From: Proteinivorax hydrogeniformans
Lineage (GTDB): Bacteria > Bacillota > Proteinivoracia > Proteinivoracales > Proteinivoracaceae
Reading direction: 5' to 3'
NCBI RefSeq assembly: GCF_040515995.1
Contig: NZ_CP159485.1
Location: 2,604,001 to 2,668,000, forward strand
DNA: 64,000 bases
Shown here: piece by piece, positions 43,157 to 52,067 of the stretch
Layout: each line of letters starts with the position of its first letter
Numbering within the stretch: the first letter of the stretch is position 1
The notes under the pieces: model-generated
What the model saw: the letters and a program-made list of their open reading frames with translations, nothing else
Database searches by the model: none
Told to the model about the DNA's origin: nothing
Program-made: the position numbers and the translations under genes

Positions 43157-44393
43157 CGCTATCTTTTCTTTTTCTTTTAACGCCCTTAACTTTCTTTAAT
43201 TTCTTTTTGCTAGGCCTTTTGGGAACAACTTTTTTAGGTTTTTCCTTTCTTTTAGGAGCTTTAGCTTCAAACTTTCCATCTTTGGCAAAGGCTTTTTTCT
43301 TAGAAAGGGTTAACTTAATACCTCGTTCTATTGCAGCTAGCTTCTGCTGATCTTTAGGAGTAACAAATGTTATAGCAACACCTTTTTCGCCCATCCTGCC
43401 AGTTCGGCCTATACGATGTATATACCATTCGGCATTTTGAGGTGTATCATAGTTGAATATGTGAGTAATCCCCTCTATATCTAAGCCCCTAGCTGCTAAG
43501 TCAGTAGCTACTAAAAATTGTGTTTTAAGGTTTCTAAAGTCCTTCATAACTTTTTCTCGCTTGGATTGACTTAATTCACCATGCAATTCCTCGCAGTTAT
43601 ATCCTCTTTGCCTTAAAGCCATATTCAGCTCAACTGCCCGTTGTTTTGAGTGGCAAAATATTATGGCCATAAAAGGGTGATTTTCTTCGATATAGTTACA
43701 GAGAGCTTCAACTTTTTTTGTTTCACTTGTTAGTATAACCAACTGCTTTGTATCATCTAAAGTGACGGTAGAACCCTGTATTTTAATTTCTTTTATGTTA
43801 CTCATATGCCTAGAAGCTAACGCCCGTATCTGTCCCGGCATGGTGGCGGAAAATAGCATTGTCTGGCGTTCTTTTTTGGGCATTTTTTGCATTATTGCTT
43901 CCACTTCCTCTAAAAAGCCCATGTGAAACATTTGGTCTGCCTCATCTAGAACTACCATCGATAATCTGCCTAAGTTTATCTTGTTTTTTGCTATATAATC
44001 CTGTAATCTACCAGGGGTTCCGATCACTAGCTGAACGCCCTTATGTAGCTTCTTAGTTTGTCGGCCTATATCTTTGCCACCGTAGGCTGATAATATGGTA
44101 ACATCTTTACCTTCTGCTAAACGTTTAGCTTCTGCTGTTATTTGAATAGCTAGCTCTCGAGTGGGAGTTATAATAACAGCTTGCAAGTCGGAAATTGTGG
44201 GATCTATCTTTTCAAAAATCGGGAGCAGAAAAGCATAGGTTTTCCCGGTACCGGTTTGAGCTTGACATACCACGTCGCTACCTTTTAGCAGGGGTGGTAT
44301 AGATTTAACCTGGACTTCAGTAGGCTTTGTTATCCCCTTATTATCTAGTATTTGAACGATGCGCTGACTTACACCAAGGTTTGTAAATTTCAT
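43146..44393 (-). CDS. DEAD-box RNA helicase
   Basis: A 415-residue ATP-dependent RNA helicase. The Q-motif region is FTNLGVSQRIVQILDNKGI. Motif I is AQTGTGKT, Ia PTRELAIQ, Ib TPGRL, II DEAD, III SAT, V ATDLAARGLDIE and VI HRIGRTGRMG. The C-terminal 60 residues are a Lys/Arg-rich tail (KRKEKPKKVVPKRPSKKKLK) for non-specific RNA binding. CshA/CshB-like; likely in ribosome assembly or RNA decay. GGAG precedes ATG 44393. Single gene. Confidence 0.95.
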   Translation of the reverse strand: MKFTNLGVSQRIVQILDNKGITKPTEVQVKSIPPLLKGSDVVCQAQTGTGKTYAFLLPIFEKIDPTISDLQAVIITPTRELAIQITAEAKRLAEGKDVTILSAYGGKDIGRQTKKLHKGVQLVIGTPGRLQDYIAKNKINLGRLSMVVLDEADQMFHMGFLEEVEAIMQKMPKKERQTMLFSATMPGQIRALASRHMSNIKEIKIQGSTVTLDDTKQLVILTSETKKVEALCNYIEENHPFMAIIFCHSKQRAVELNMALRQRGYNCEELHGELSQSKREKVMKDFRNLKTQFLVATDLAARGLDIEGITHIFNYDTPQNAEWYIHRIGRTGRMGEKGVAITFVTPKDQQKLAAIERGIKLTLSKKKAFAKDGKFEAKAPKRKEKPKKVVPKRPSKKKLKKVKGVKRKRKDSDQS

Positions 44394-44586
44394 AGCATTC
44401 TCCTCTTTATATATGTAATAATTATTGTAAAGCTTTATATTATTATCTGCTTAGCTTAACTGTTATATTCTAACATATATAATTGTAAAAGTTCCAGTGC
44501 ATCTGCATAATATTTTATATTTTTACAACAGGGTAACTGGCTGTTACCCCTTCTTATTAAAGTTTCACTTTATTATTTTAACCTTT

Positions 44587-44742
44587 TTAAAGTTTGAACT
44601 CCTTGATGCTTGTTTGCACTTGTTCAGCTAACGTCGATAACAGTTGTCCCATGTTAAAATTGTCGTAGGCGAGCAAGCTTTTAATAATAGGCCTGGACTG
44701 TGAAAAGAAATTGGTGCTCACAGGTATGCAAAAAGTATTCAA
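44587..44742 (-). pseudogene. Possible gene fragment in the 44394-44844 gap
   Basis: On the minus strand a frame from a TTG at 44742 to TAA at 44587 encodes about 51 residues (CIPVSTNFFSQSRPIIKSL, then STLAEQVQTSIKEFKL). It has no ribosome site and an in-frame stop 12 bases upstream. The last 20 residues loosely resemble the C-terminal end of chemotaxis receptors; the rest does not. It looks like the tail of a lost gene. The remaining gap up to 44844 holds only the terminator at 44804; the part next to the helicase holds its promoter region. Confidence 0.3.
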
Positions 44743-44803
44743 GATCTGTTTCCTTTAGCTAATGAGTTAGTCAAGGAATAAATAGTTACATATTTTGAGG
44801 CCA

Positions 44804-44838
44804 AAAATCCCATCAGCGGTATGCTGATGGGATTTTTT
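44804..44838 (-). terminator. Terminator of the GGDEF-EAL gene
   Basis: AAAATCCCATCAGC / GCTGATGGGATTTT, 14-bp perfect stem (44804-44817 with 44823-44836) with a five-base loop. Confidence 0.9.
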
Positions 44839-44844
44839 ATGTAT

Positions 44845-46826
44845 TTAATTTAAGTTAAGCTCATAGGCCGGGACTGGCCTGCTGAATAAATATCCCTGAC
44901 CTGTGGGGCACTCAAAGTTTTTCAGTTTTTGTAATTGATTTTCTGTCTCTATACCTTCAGCTATAACATCATAGTTAAACTTTTTTGCTAGGTAGAGAAT
45001 GGATTTTATTATTACCTCATCTTCTTTACTTTTTTCCACTTTATCTATAAAGCTTCTGTCTAGCTTAATTTGATCGATGGGGAGTTTTTTTAGGTAGTTC
45101 ATAGATGAGTATCCCGTTCCAAAGTCATCTAAAGCAATTTTTACGCCGAGTTCCTTTAGGGAGTTGAGTCTTTCTATTACTTCCTCTAAGTTAGATATTA
45201 TTGCAGTTTCCGTGATTTCAAAGGTTATCTGATCTAACCTTACATCATAGGAGCTCAATAATTCTTTTAGGCTGAAGATCTGCAAATCACTATTTAAAGT
45301 GGTGGTAGAAAGGTTTATAGATACCTTCAAATCTACTCCCTGCTGCTCCCACTTTTTCTTTTGATTAAGCGCTTCACTAACTACCCACTTTTCAATATCG
45401 CGAATTTGGCCTGTTTTTTCTGCAAGGGGAATAAACTCGCCTGGAGATACAAATCCGTCAGTGGGGTGTATCCACCTTACCAAAGCCTCCACGCCAGTAA
45501 TACGTTTGCCCGTTAAAGATACCTGAGGTTGATAATACAGAGAAAATTGATCCTTTTCAATGGCGTGTTGAATTCGACTTGCCTTTTTTACGTAATCTAT
45601 GTTTTTCTCCTCTGTTTTTTCGGTATATAGAAGTCCTTTGTCTCTACCTGTCTCTTTTGCATAGTACATCGCTATCTCTGCATTTCTTAGCAAATCTTCG
45701 GAGGTTAGGCAATCATCGGGATACAATGCTCCTCCCATGCTTACCGAAACAAAGAAGTCATAGTTGTTTACTTCCCACCTTTTTCTTACTAGGTCCTTAA
45801 TTGCTCTAGCTTCTTTTACTAAATCCTCTTTACTTTGCACGTCTTGGATTAAGATAGCAAACTCATCTCCGTCTAAGCTTGCTAAAATATCAGGAGATTT
45901 TACAGCCTTACTCAATTCATTTGCTATACTTTGTAAAAATATGTTTCCAAAGTTATACCCTAGGCTATCATTAATATATTTAAAATTATCAATATCTAGG
46001 TGTAAAAGAGCTAGTCTGCCACTTTTTTTAGTGGATTTATCTATGATTTGCTTAAGCATTGCTCTGTTTGGTAACCCAGTTAACTGATCATGGTAAGCAA
46101 GATGCTTTAATGCTTGTTCTGATTTTTTTCGATTAGTTAAATCAGTTCCGATAAAGACGTACTCAGTTTCCCTTCCTTGGATTACACTGGTATTCCAAAG
46201 GACATCTAGTACCTGTCCATGCTTTGTTAAGTTTTGGGTTTCAAAATCCTTTAACTCTTTGCCCTGCTTTAGCCTTTCAAAAATCTCGTTTATGTATTTT
46301 TTATTTCCCTCCGGAATAATATAATCAACCCATTTTTTATCCATTAATTCACTTTCCTTGTATCCAAAGGTCTTTTCTCCAAAAGGATTGAGCTTTTTAA
46401 GGTTTCCATGTTCATCACCTATGACGATGATAACCTGAGCTCTTTCAAAGATATTGTCATTTAAGTCAGTTTGGTATTTAACCTCTTCCTGATATGAAGA
46501 CAATTGTTTATAGGTTTTGTGAAACTCTTTAAAGGCCACATGCGCTTTTTGCGACGCATCTTTATAAAGCGCCACTCTTCTTTTTACTAAAAAGTAAACA
46601 ACTATGGTGGTTAACGCCATATATACCCATGTTTTGTACTGCAAAAGATAATATATGGTCGAATTTCAACATAGTTATCCACTATAAATTCCGTTATAAA
46701 AACCCATGTAAAACTTAACAGTAAGAAAATTAAAGATATATTGAGTGCTTCTATTTTGGGATTTATTTTGTAGGGGTTTTTAATGTAGTAGTTGTTGTCA
46801 CCAAAAAACTTAAACTTTTTCATCAT
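44845..46826 (-). pseudogene. Membrane PAS-GGDEF-EAL cyclic-di-GMP enzyme with frameshift near its start
   Basis: The downstream frame (44845-46644, 599 residues) begins inside a TM helix (QYKTWVYMALTTIVVYFLV). It continues with a coiled-coil stretch, a PAS domain (about 60-170), a GGDEF domain with an SLDGDEF signature (A-site GGDEF replaced) and an EAL domain with EALVRW and IALDDFGTGYSS. The upstream frame (46611-46826) gives the missing N-terminus: a basic start, TM1 (ISLIFLLLSFTWVFITEF) and VEIRP. The frames join near 46650-46658 if one base is shifted (-1). Together they rebuild the usual two-TM sensor. EAL residues look intact, so phosphodiesterase activity is likely in a repaired protein; the GGDEF site (SLDGDEF) may be weak. 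Confidence 0.82.
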
Positions 46827-46988
46827 CTACACCTCTAAGCTTATAATATCATGCATTTTGTATTATAAACTAAGCACTAAGTATAATCAATTAAATTTTT
46901 CAAAAATTTCTACTCATATACCCATTTAGCTTTATAGCCTTTTCTCCCAGCCTTTGTAAGCGACGGGGACTTTAGTCATATTTAGTAA

Positions 46989-48443
46989 TCATAGCATAAA
47001 ATCAAAGAAATATGTCAGATAAGAAAGTAGGCGTATCGTTATTTTCTTAAATGTTGGGACACTTTTTTTATCAGCCACTTCGCTTGATGCGTATGAATAA
47101 TCTTCTTTTAATAGCAAGCTATTTTCTATATAAGACTCTATTTCGTCCTCTAGCTGAGCGGCAAATTGATAGCTGTCAATCACTAACATAGTTTCTGTAC
47201 TCAAAAAAGCACTCCTAGAATCTAAGTTAAAGGACCCCACTAAGCTTATCCTTTCATCAAAAATATAAGATTTTGCATGAACTGTTTCCTGATCTTGGTA
47301 CTCAAAAACATCAGCACCCGCATCTACAATATCCCTTCTATTCCTGATATGTCCCGACATAGCAAAGTAATTAGAGCTAGTACCTATAGAGTTTGTTAAA
47401 ACTTTAGTATCTGCCTCAACATTTGCTAGGTTTAGGTATTCTTTCATAGAAGATGTAGGTATCAGATATGGACTTTGGATAATGATTGACCTTTCGGCAA
47501 TTTCCATAAGCTTTGTTATATCCATCCAGACCCGCGGTTCTTTATTAAATCTTGTGATGGAGTTGTGTATTAAGGTAATCTTTTTGGTGGGATGAGATTC
47601 TTCTAGCCAGTCAAATTCTTGTTCAAATCTATGGGGGTACTTACTTTTTTGTTCAGCTAAAAAAGATCGCAGTTCTTCTCTTTTCTTATCTGCATTTCGC
47701 TGCTGCCTATTTGTTAAAGAAGAAACTGATATATCTGTGTATTCATGTTCCCAAAGAAGATTAAAATATTCAATGACATCATAAACAACACTGCCCGATG
47801 TGTCAGCGTTGTCTGTTTTAATCACCAAAACATCTCTATCATTTGAAGCTAAACCATCATACTGTGCAGGATCTAAGACAAAGTATTTGTCTCCTATATT
47901 CCTGCCACCTAGCAAGACTTTTTGTCTGTCTACGACGATAAATTTATCATGGAGGCGGTTGTTAAAAGTCCATGGCTTTGCAAGATTTAGTGGTTCATAT
48001 AGTCTAAGCTCAATGTTGGGGTGCTGATAGAAAGTGTATATCACATCTTTAAGGTCACCCCTAAGGTTGTGAAATAGACCATCTAATAAAATCCTAACCT
48101 CCACTCCTCTATCAGCTGCTTCGATAATGCTAGCTAAAAATATATCTAAAGAAGTCCCTTCATGTAGTGTATAGTAAGAGATATCTAGGGATTTTTCGGC
48201 ATTTGATATTAGATCTAGTCTAGTAAGACCAGACTGATACCTGTCCTCAACCAGCACCACTCTATCCGGCCCCTCTTTTTGACCATAAAATCTTTCTACG
48301 CTTTGTTCTTTTTGATATCCGTTATCATCTGTTGCTATAAATGCAAAAAGCAAAACTCCGGTTATAAAGGCGTACGCTATATAGACCACTACCATCATAA
48401 GCATAAGTTTTAATCCATTTTTAAAAAGGTTTATTTTAGACAC
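46989..48443 (-). CDS. Phospholipase D-family membrane protein, two HKD motifs
   Basis: A 484-residue protein with one N-terminal TM helix (about 12-36, LMLMMVVVYIAYAFITGVLL). Two catalytic repeats follow: LHDKFIVVDRQKVLLGGRNI (about 165-184) and VHAKSYIFDERISLVGSFNL (about 390-410). The layout is that of cardiolipin-synthase-like enzymes, although the usual two N-terminal TM helices are reduced to one; a phospholipase or transphosphatidylase role is possible. The start GTG 48443 sits immediately after GAGAG, which is tight; the true start may be a few codons downstream. Single gene. Confidence 0.88.
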   Translation of the reverse strand: MSKINLFKNGLKLMLMMVVVYIAYAFITGVLLFAFIATDDNGYQKEQSVERFYGQKEGPDRVVLVEDRYQSGLTRLDLISNAEKSLDISYYTLHEGTSLDIFLASIIEAADRGVEVRILLDGLFHNLRGDLKDVIYTFYQHPNIELRLYEPLNLAKPWTFNNRLHDKFIVVDRQKVLLGGRNIGDKYFVLDPAQYDGLASNDRDVLVIKTDNADTSGSVVYDVIEYFNLLWEHEYTDISVSSLTNRQQRNADKKREELRSFLAEQKSKYPHRFEQEFDWLEESHPTKKITLIHNSITRFNKEPRVWMDITKLMEIAERSIIIQSPYLIPTSSMKEYLNLANVEADTKVLTNSIGTSSNYFAMSGHIRNRRDIVDAGADVFEYQDQETVHAKSYIFDERISLVGSFNLDSRSAFLSTETMLVIDSYQFAAQLEDEIESYIENSLLLKEDYSYASSEVADKKSVPTFKKITIRLLSYLTYFFDFML

Positions 48444-48535
48444 CTCTCTTCTTAGCTAGTTTTTGCTATTTTTAATGTATTCTTTTTAACTCTTTTTAAT
48501 CCTCTAATCCTACTAATATTTTTAAAATCAGATAG

Positions 48536-48564
48536 TTGAAATTACGAGAATAATATTTTATAAT
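48536..48564 (+). promoter_or_regulatory. Promoter of the HesB-like selenoprotein gene
   Basis: TTGAAA (48536-48541), 17-base spacer, perfect TATAAT (48559-48564). The predicted start of transcription falls at the edge of the operator below. Confidence 0.8.
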
Positions 48565-48569
48565 AAAAA

Positions 48570-48588
48570 TATACCCCTATAGGGTATA
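48570..48588. promoter_or_regulatory. CsoR-like operator
   Basis: TATACCCCTATAGGGTATA is a near-palindrome (TATACCC / GGGTATA arms, five-base centre) just after the -10 box. Its A-T flanks around C and G runs match the operator type bound by CsoR/RcnR-family copper or nickel sensors. No csoR gene is in the window. Confidence 0.6.
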
Positions 48589-48662
48589 AGTTAAATAATT
48601 TAATATGCAAAGTGAGAAACTAAAAACATCAATCTTTGCCAAGTAAAAAAGGAGGTTTTGAT

Positions 48663-48950
48663 TTGATTAAATTTACTGATGCTGCAATTAAGTACCTTGA
48701 GAAGATTATAGAAGAACAAAATGTCAATTTAGACAACAGCTATGTTAGACTTTATATGGCTGCTGGTTGAGGTGGCCCTCAGCTTCAACTGGCTCTGGAA
48801 GAGTCAGCCAACTCTAATGACCAAAAGTTTGAGGAAAATGGTATAAGGTTTCTGATTAGCGAAAACCAAAGACATCATTTTCAAGACACAAAGCTTGATT
48901 TTGTTAAAGGAATTTTCGGTGGAGGAAAACTAAAATTATTACGTGTATAA
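48663..48950 (+). CDS. HesB-like selenoprotein (Sec at residue 36)
   Basis: A 95-residue protein when the in-frame TGA at 48768-48770 is read as selenocysteine. GGAGG lies seven bases before TTG 48663. The N-terminus IKFTDAAIKYLEKIIEE matches the IscA/HesB fold. The TGA lies in YMAAG-U-GGPQLQLAL, the place where IscA-like proteins carry their first conserved Cys. The frame continues cleanly for another 59 codons (DTKLDFVKGIFGGGKLKLLRV) to TAA. HesB-like selenoproteins with this UGGP motif are a known family. The organism clearly uses Sec, since grdA and grdB also have in-frame TGA codons. Likely role: redox or Fe-S/metal handling; the CsoR-like operator suggests metal control. Confidence 0.9.
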
Positions 48951-48954
48951 AGAT

Positions 48955-48982
48955 AGGCCAGGGTAAGCTCCCTGGCCTTTTT
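48955..48982. terminator. Bidirectional terminator (HesB-like / DHH)
   Basis: AGGCCAGGG / CCCTGGCCT perfect stem (48955-48963 with 48970-48978) followed by TTTTTG, shared by two convergent genes. Confidence 0.9.
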
Positions 48983-48988
48983 GTAAGT

Positions 48989-49945
48989 CTATTTTTCTTC
49001 GGTCTCCTCTTTATAGTCTTTTATCTTTTCAAATATTGTGGAGATGATCTGAGCATAGTCACCTCTGCCTTTAAACCCGGAGAAATACTGGTCCCCCCAC
49101 AAGTTTTCTATAACAGCTTCTTTTGTAGCTTCTTTTATGATGTCTATAGCACTGTGCGACGTTAGACAGTGGTTTGATTTTACAAGCCTTAGGTGTATCC
49201 AATCACTTGCTTTATATACAACTAGAGCAATGTCTGCCCCTAGCTCTAAAAACATCATTGCAGTGTAGTAAAGAAAGTTCTTTTCTGTATTGCTAAATAT
49301 GAGAAGAACATCATCAAAATCATGAAGCTTTGCCGATGTGGCAGCTATAAGCTTTTGTTTTCTTTCTAACTTTCCGCTTACCCGAAAGGTATTTAACACT
49401 GTGCTATATCCTATGTTACCATCTTGCAAAATACTTCCAAGGTCTGATATGGCGTTGTTCGAGGCTTTGGTTAGCTGAACTGTATCTCCTAATATTCCAG
49501 CCGCTAGACTTAGAGCTACTGCAGGGGTTATAGGTTTTTCCAAATGCTTATACAAAGCGTAGACAAGTTGGCATGTAGCGTCTACTTCTTCATGTATATA
49601 ACTCATTGCTTTTTCCTTTAGTGTGTTTGTTGGATGATGGTCTATCAGTAGAAAGTTATCTAAAGAGATATTAGGAAGCTGCTGTCCATCAGCTGTATCA
49701 ACAACAATGGTCAAATCATACTTTGCAGGGTCGGGGTTTACAATTACTTTTGCAGCTAGCTTTTTTATAAGCTCGATAGCATGCTCAGATATTTTCTGCG
49801 GCACAGCTAAAGTACCACCTAAAAGCTCTGTCAGTGCAAAGCCTGCACCTATTGCATCATTGTCTGCATCATCATGACAAAGTATTAAAATATCTTTTTC
49901 TTCGTATTTTTGCAAGAAATTAATGAAATTGTCCATGGAATTCAT
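48989..49945 (-). CDS. DHH-family phosphoesterase
   Basis: A 318-residue protein. The DHH domain (about 1-150) has ILCHDDADNDAIGAGFALTE, VVDTADG and LLIDHHPTN (the DHH motif itself). A DHHA1-like C-terminal region ends with FSGFKGRGDYAQI, near the substrate-binding GGGHxxAAG position but diverged. Relatives include nanoRNase and exopolyphosphatase types; the substrate is not clear. AGGTGA precedes ATG 49945. It is 69 bases downstream of murB on the same strand. Confidence 0.88.
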   Translation of the reverse strand: MNSMDNFINFLQKYEEKDILILCHDDADNDAIGAGFALTELLGGTLAVPQKISEHAIELIKKLAAKVIVNPDPAKYDLTIVVDTADGQQLPNISLDNFLLIDHHPTNTLKEKAMSYIHEEVDATCQLVYALYKHLEKPITPAVALSLAAGILGDTVQLTKASNNAISDLGSILQDGNIGYSTVLNTFRVSGKLERKQKLIAATSAKLHDFDDVLLIFSNTEKNFLYYTAMMFLELGADIALVVYKASDWIHLRLVKSNHCLTSHSAIDIIKEATKEAVIENLWGDQYFSGFKGRGDYAQIISTIFEKIKDYKEETEEK

Positions 49946-50014
49946 TCTTTATATCACCTGTCTTTACTAATATCACTAGCCCTATAGCAATACAGTGCAT
50001 TTTATTTCACTAGC

Positions 50015-50914
50015 TTAAATATATTTAAGCTCTCTTTGTAGCTCAACGCCAAACTTGTCTTTAACTGTTCTTTGGATATGTGCAACTAAATCCTTAACAT
50101 CCTGGCTAGTGGCAGCCCCTTTGTTGACTATAAACCCACAATGTTTTTCAGAGACTTGGGCTCCACCAATGGAAAATCCTCTCAACCCGCAGTCCTGTAT
50201 AAGTTTTCCTGCATAATAACCTTCCGGTCTCTTAAATACAGAACCAGCTGATGGCATATTAAGTGGCTGCTTTGATTTTCTTTTTTCTGATAGTTCATCA
50301 ATTTTTGCCTTTATTATCTCTTTATTACCTTTTTCTAGCCCTATAGTTGCTTCTAAAATAACAGTGCCATCTTTTTGAAAAGTGCTGCTTCTGTAACCAA
50401 ATTCCATATCATCTTTTAGATATGTTTTTATTTTCCCGTCTACTATGCCAGTTACTTCACAAACAACATCTCCCATTTGTCCCTCATATGCACCGGCGTT
50501 CATAAATACTCCTCCACCAACACTTCCCGGAATTCCCACAGCAAATTCTAACCCTGCAAGGCTATGTTCCATAGCTAGGAGACTTATAGACTCCAATGTG
50601 GCCCCACTCTGTGCTTTTACTTTAATTTCATCAATCACTTCGCTTTTGGTAAATTTTTCTCCTAGATAAATAACAACACCTCTAAGCCCTTTATCATCTA
50701 TAAGTAGATTAGAACCCTTGCCTAGTACATAATAAGGAAGCTCTTGTTCTGCTGCCACATCTAGAGCCCAGCTAATCTGCTCTACTTTAGACGGGATTAC
50801 AAAAAATTCTGCCGGCCCACCAATTTCAAAGGTTGTATAAGGTGCTAAGATATGTTCTGTCTTAACATTCTCCGTTGGTATTTTTCGGGTTAGCTGTTCT
50901 ACAATTTTATCCAT
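50015..50914 (-). CDS. murB: UDP-N-acetylenolpyruvoylglucosamine reductase
   Basis: A 299-residue flavoenzyme making UDP-MurNAc for peptidoglycan. The FAD site is YTTFEIGGPAEFFVIP and LGKGSNLLIDDKGLRGVVI. The middle has EFAVGIPGSVGGGVFMNAGAY with FGYRSSTF. The C-terminal catalytic region has PSAGSVFKRP and SEKHCGFIVNKG. It is a type IIb-like short MurB. GAGGTG precedes ATG 50914. Confidence 0.97.
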   Translation of the reverse strand: MDKIVEQLTRKIPTENVKTEHILAPYTTFEIGGPAEFFVIPSKVEQISWALDVAAEQELPYYVLGKGSNLLIDDKGLRGVVIYLGEKFTKSEVIDEIKVKAQSGATLESISLLAMEHSLAGLEFAVGIPGSVGGGVFMNAGAYEGQMGDVVCEVTGIVDGKIKTYLKDDMEFGYRSSTFQKDGTVILEATIGLEKGNKEIIKAKIDELSEKRKSKQPLNMPSAGSVFKRPEGYYAGKLIQDCGLRGFSIGGAQVSEKHCGFIVNKGAATSQDVKDLVAHIQRTVKDKFGVELQRELKYI

Positions 50915-51017
50915 TTAAATCACCTCTAAGTTAATTAGGTCACTCATTCTTAATACTTCAATATATTATTATACCTAAAAAAAGGTTAAAACCAAAATTT
51001 TTCAGCTAAATCTTAAA

Positions 51018-51046
51018 AAAAAGCGCTACTAAGTGTAGCGCTTTTT
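51018..51046. terminator. Terminator of cas6
   Basis: AAAAAGCGCTAC / GTAGCGCTTTTT perfect 12-bp stem with a five-base loop between murB and cas6. Confidence 0.88.
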
Positions 51047-51052
51047 AAAATA

Positions 51053-51784
51053 TTATCCTCTTGTATTGTGCCAAACCTTAACCATCCCAAAACCACAATC
51101 GTTTTTATTTCCAAAACCAGCATGATAGCCGATTTCTATCAGCTCTTTGCTTCCTTTTACCTTAAAAGGTATCATATAACCCATAATCTTTTTACCGTCA
51201 TAATTAATCAAACGACTAGGCCTGCTTTTTTTCTGCATATATTTAGAGTCAAAATAAAATGAAAGGTTTTCATCCTTAGGGAAGCTTTTATTAATAATGT
51301 AGTACTTTCTAATAAGATCTTGACGTAAATTCTCACCAAAAAATTCCCCATCTATACTGGAGTATTGTTCTTTTCCCCCACCTGCAGCATGGGCTATGGT
51401 GATAGGGGACATACAGGTAAAGTCCATCTCATCGTAAAAATACGGATGCTCAAGTAGCCTCGCTTGGGTAAACTCAAGCAAAGTATCGCCAAGATACACA
51501 TAGCCACAGATTGTTAATCCCTTTACAATAGTTTCTAGAAAACTATGGTCCGGTGATGATATATACCATTGAATCTGCTCTGAACCAGAGATCATTTTAC
51601 CGCCTGAAATGGAATAGTCCTTTAGATAAAGTTGAGAAAACGTGTGCAAACTTTGTGGTTTTTGCTCATCACTAGAAAATGCTACCTTTTCCGTAGATTC
51701 AGCTATTATATTTGAGAGATGATGATTATAATTAAAGTTTATAGCTGTCCCCTTACTACATCGAAAATTAACTTCCAAACGCAT
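51053..51784 (-). CDS. cas6: Cas6-family CRISPR RNA endoribonuclease, orphan
   Basis: A 243-residue RAMP-superfamily protein. It starts MRLEVNFRCSKGTAINFNY with the first ferredoxin-like strand and an early conserved region (HHLSNIIAES). It ends with the diagnostic glycine-rich loop GYHAGFGNKNDCGFGMVKV of Cas6. Family members cut pre-crRNA within repeats. No other cas gene and no repeat array is visible within the window, so this copy is isolated. The start ATG 51784 follows GGGGGAG. A stand-alone Cas6 may serve an array elsewhere in the genome. Confidence 0.88.
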   Translation of the reverse strand: MRLEVNFRCSKGTAINFNYNHHLSNIIAESTEKVAFSSDEQKPQSLHTFSQLYLKDYSISGGKMISGSEQIQWYISSPDHSFLETIVKGLTICGYVYLGDTLLEFTQARLLEHPYFYDEMDFTCMSPITIAHAAGGGKEQYSSIDGEFFGENLRQDLIRKYYIINKSFPKDENLSFYFDSKYMQKKSRPSRLINYDGKKIMGYMIPFKVKGSKELIEIGYHAGFGNKNDCGFGMVKVWHNTRG

Positions 51785-52019
51785 ATTAAACTCCCCCAAT
51801 TAAAAAATATACTTAGAGAAAAAAATCACTAGCTCTAGTAAAAAAATCAATTTCATAAAATACGATTTAAATCTCACTTATATATTAGCAAGGTTTTAGG
51901 CAGATGTAAACAGTAATTTGCATAGTATTTTTTAGAAGTTTTATAATAATATGTACAACTAAACAGGTATTTGAACATTTGCTCAGATTTTATCACGTAA
52001 GCTAAGTGACAATAACACT

Positions 52020-52061
52020 AAAAAGGTGCTGCCTATTTACTTTTAAGGCCAGCACCTTTTT
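52020..52061 (-). terminator. Terminator of the glycine reductase operon
   Basis: AAAAAGGTGCTG / CAGCACCTTTTT (52020-52031 with 52050-52061) just after the grdD stop, with a T-run. Confidence 0.88.
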
Positions 52062-52067
52062 ATACAA

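Noticed and set aside
51785-52020. Search for a CRISPR array next to cas6
   Set aside because: No repeated units of 20-40 bases with regular spacing are present in this gap or the murB side.
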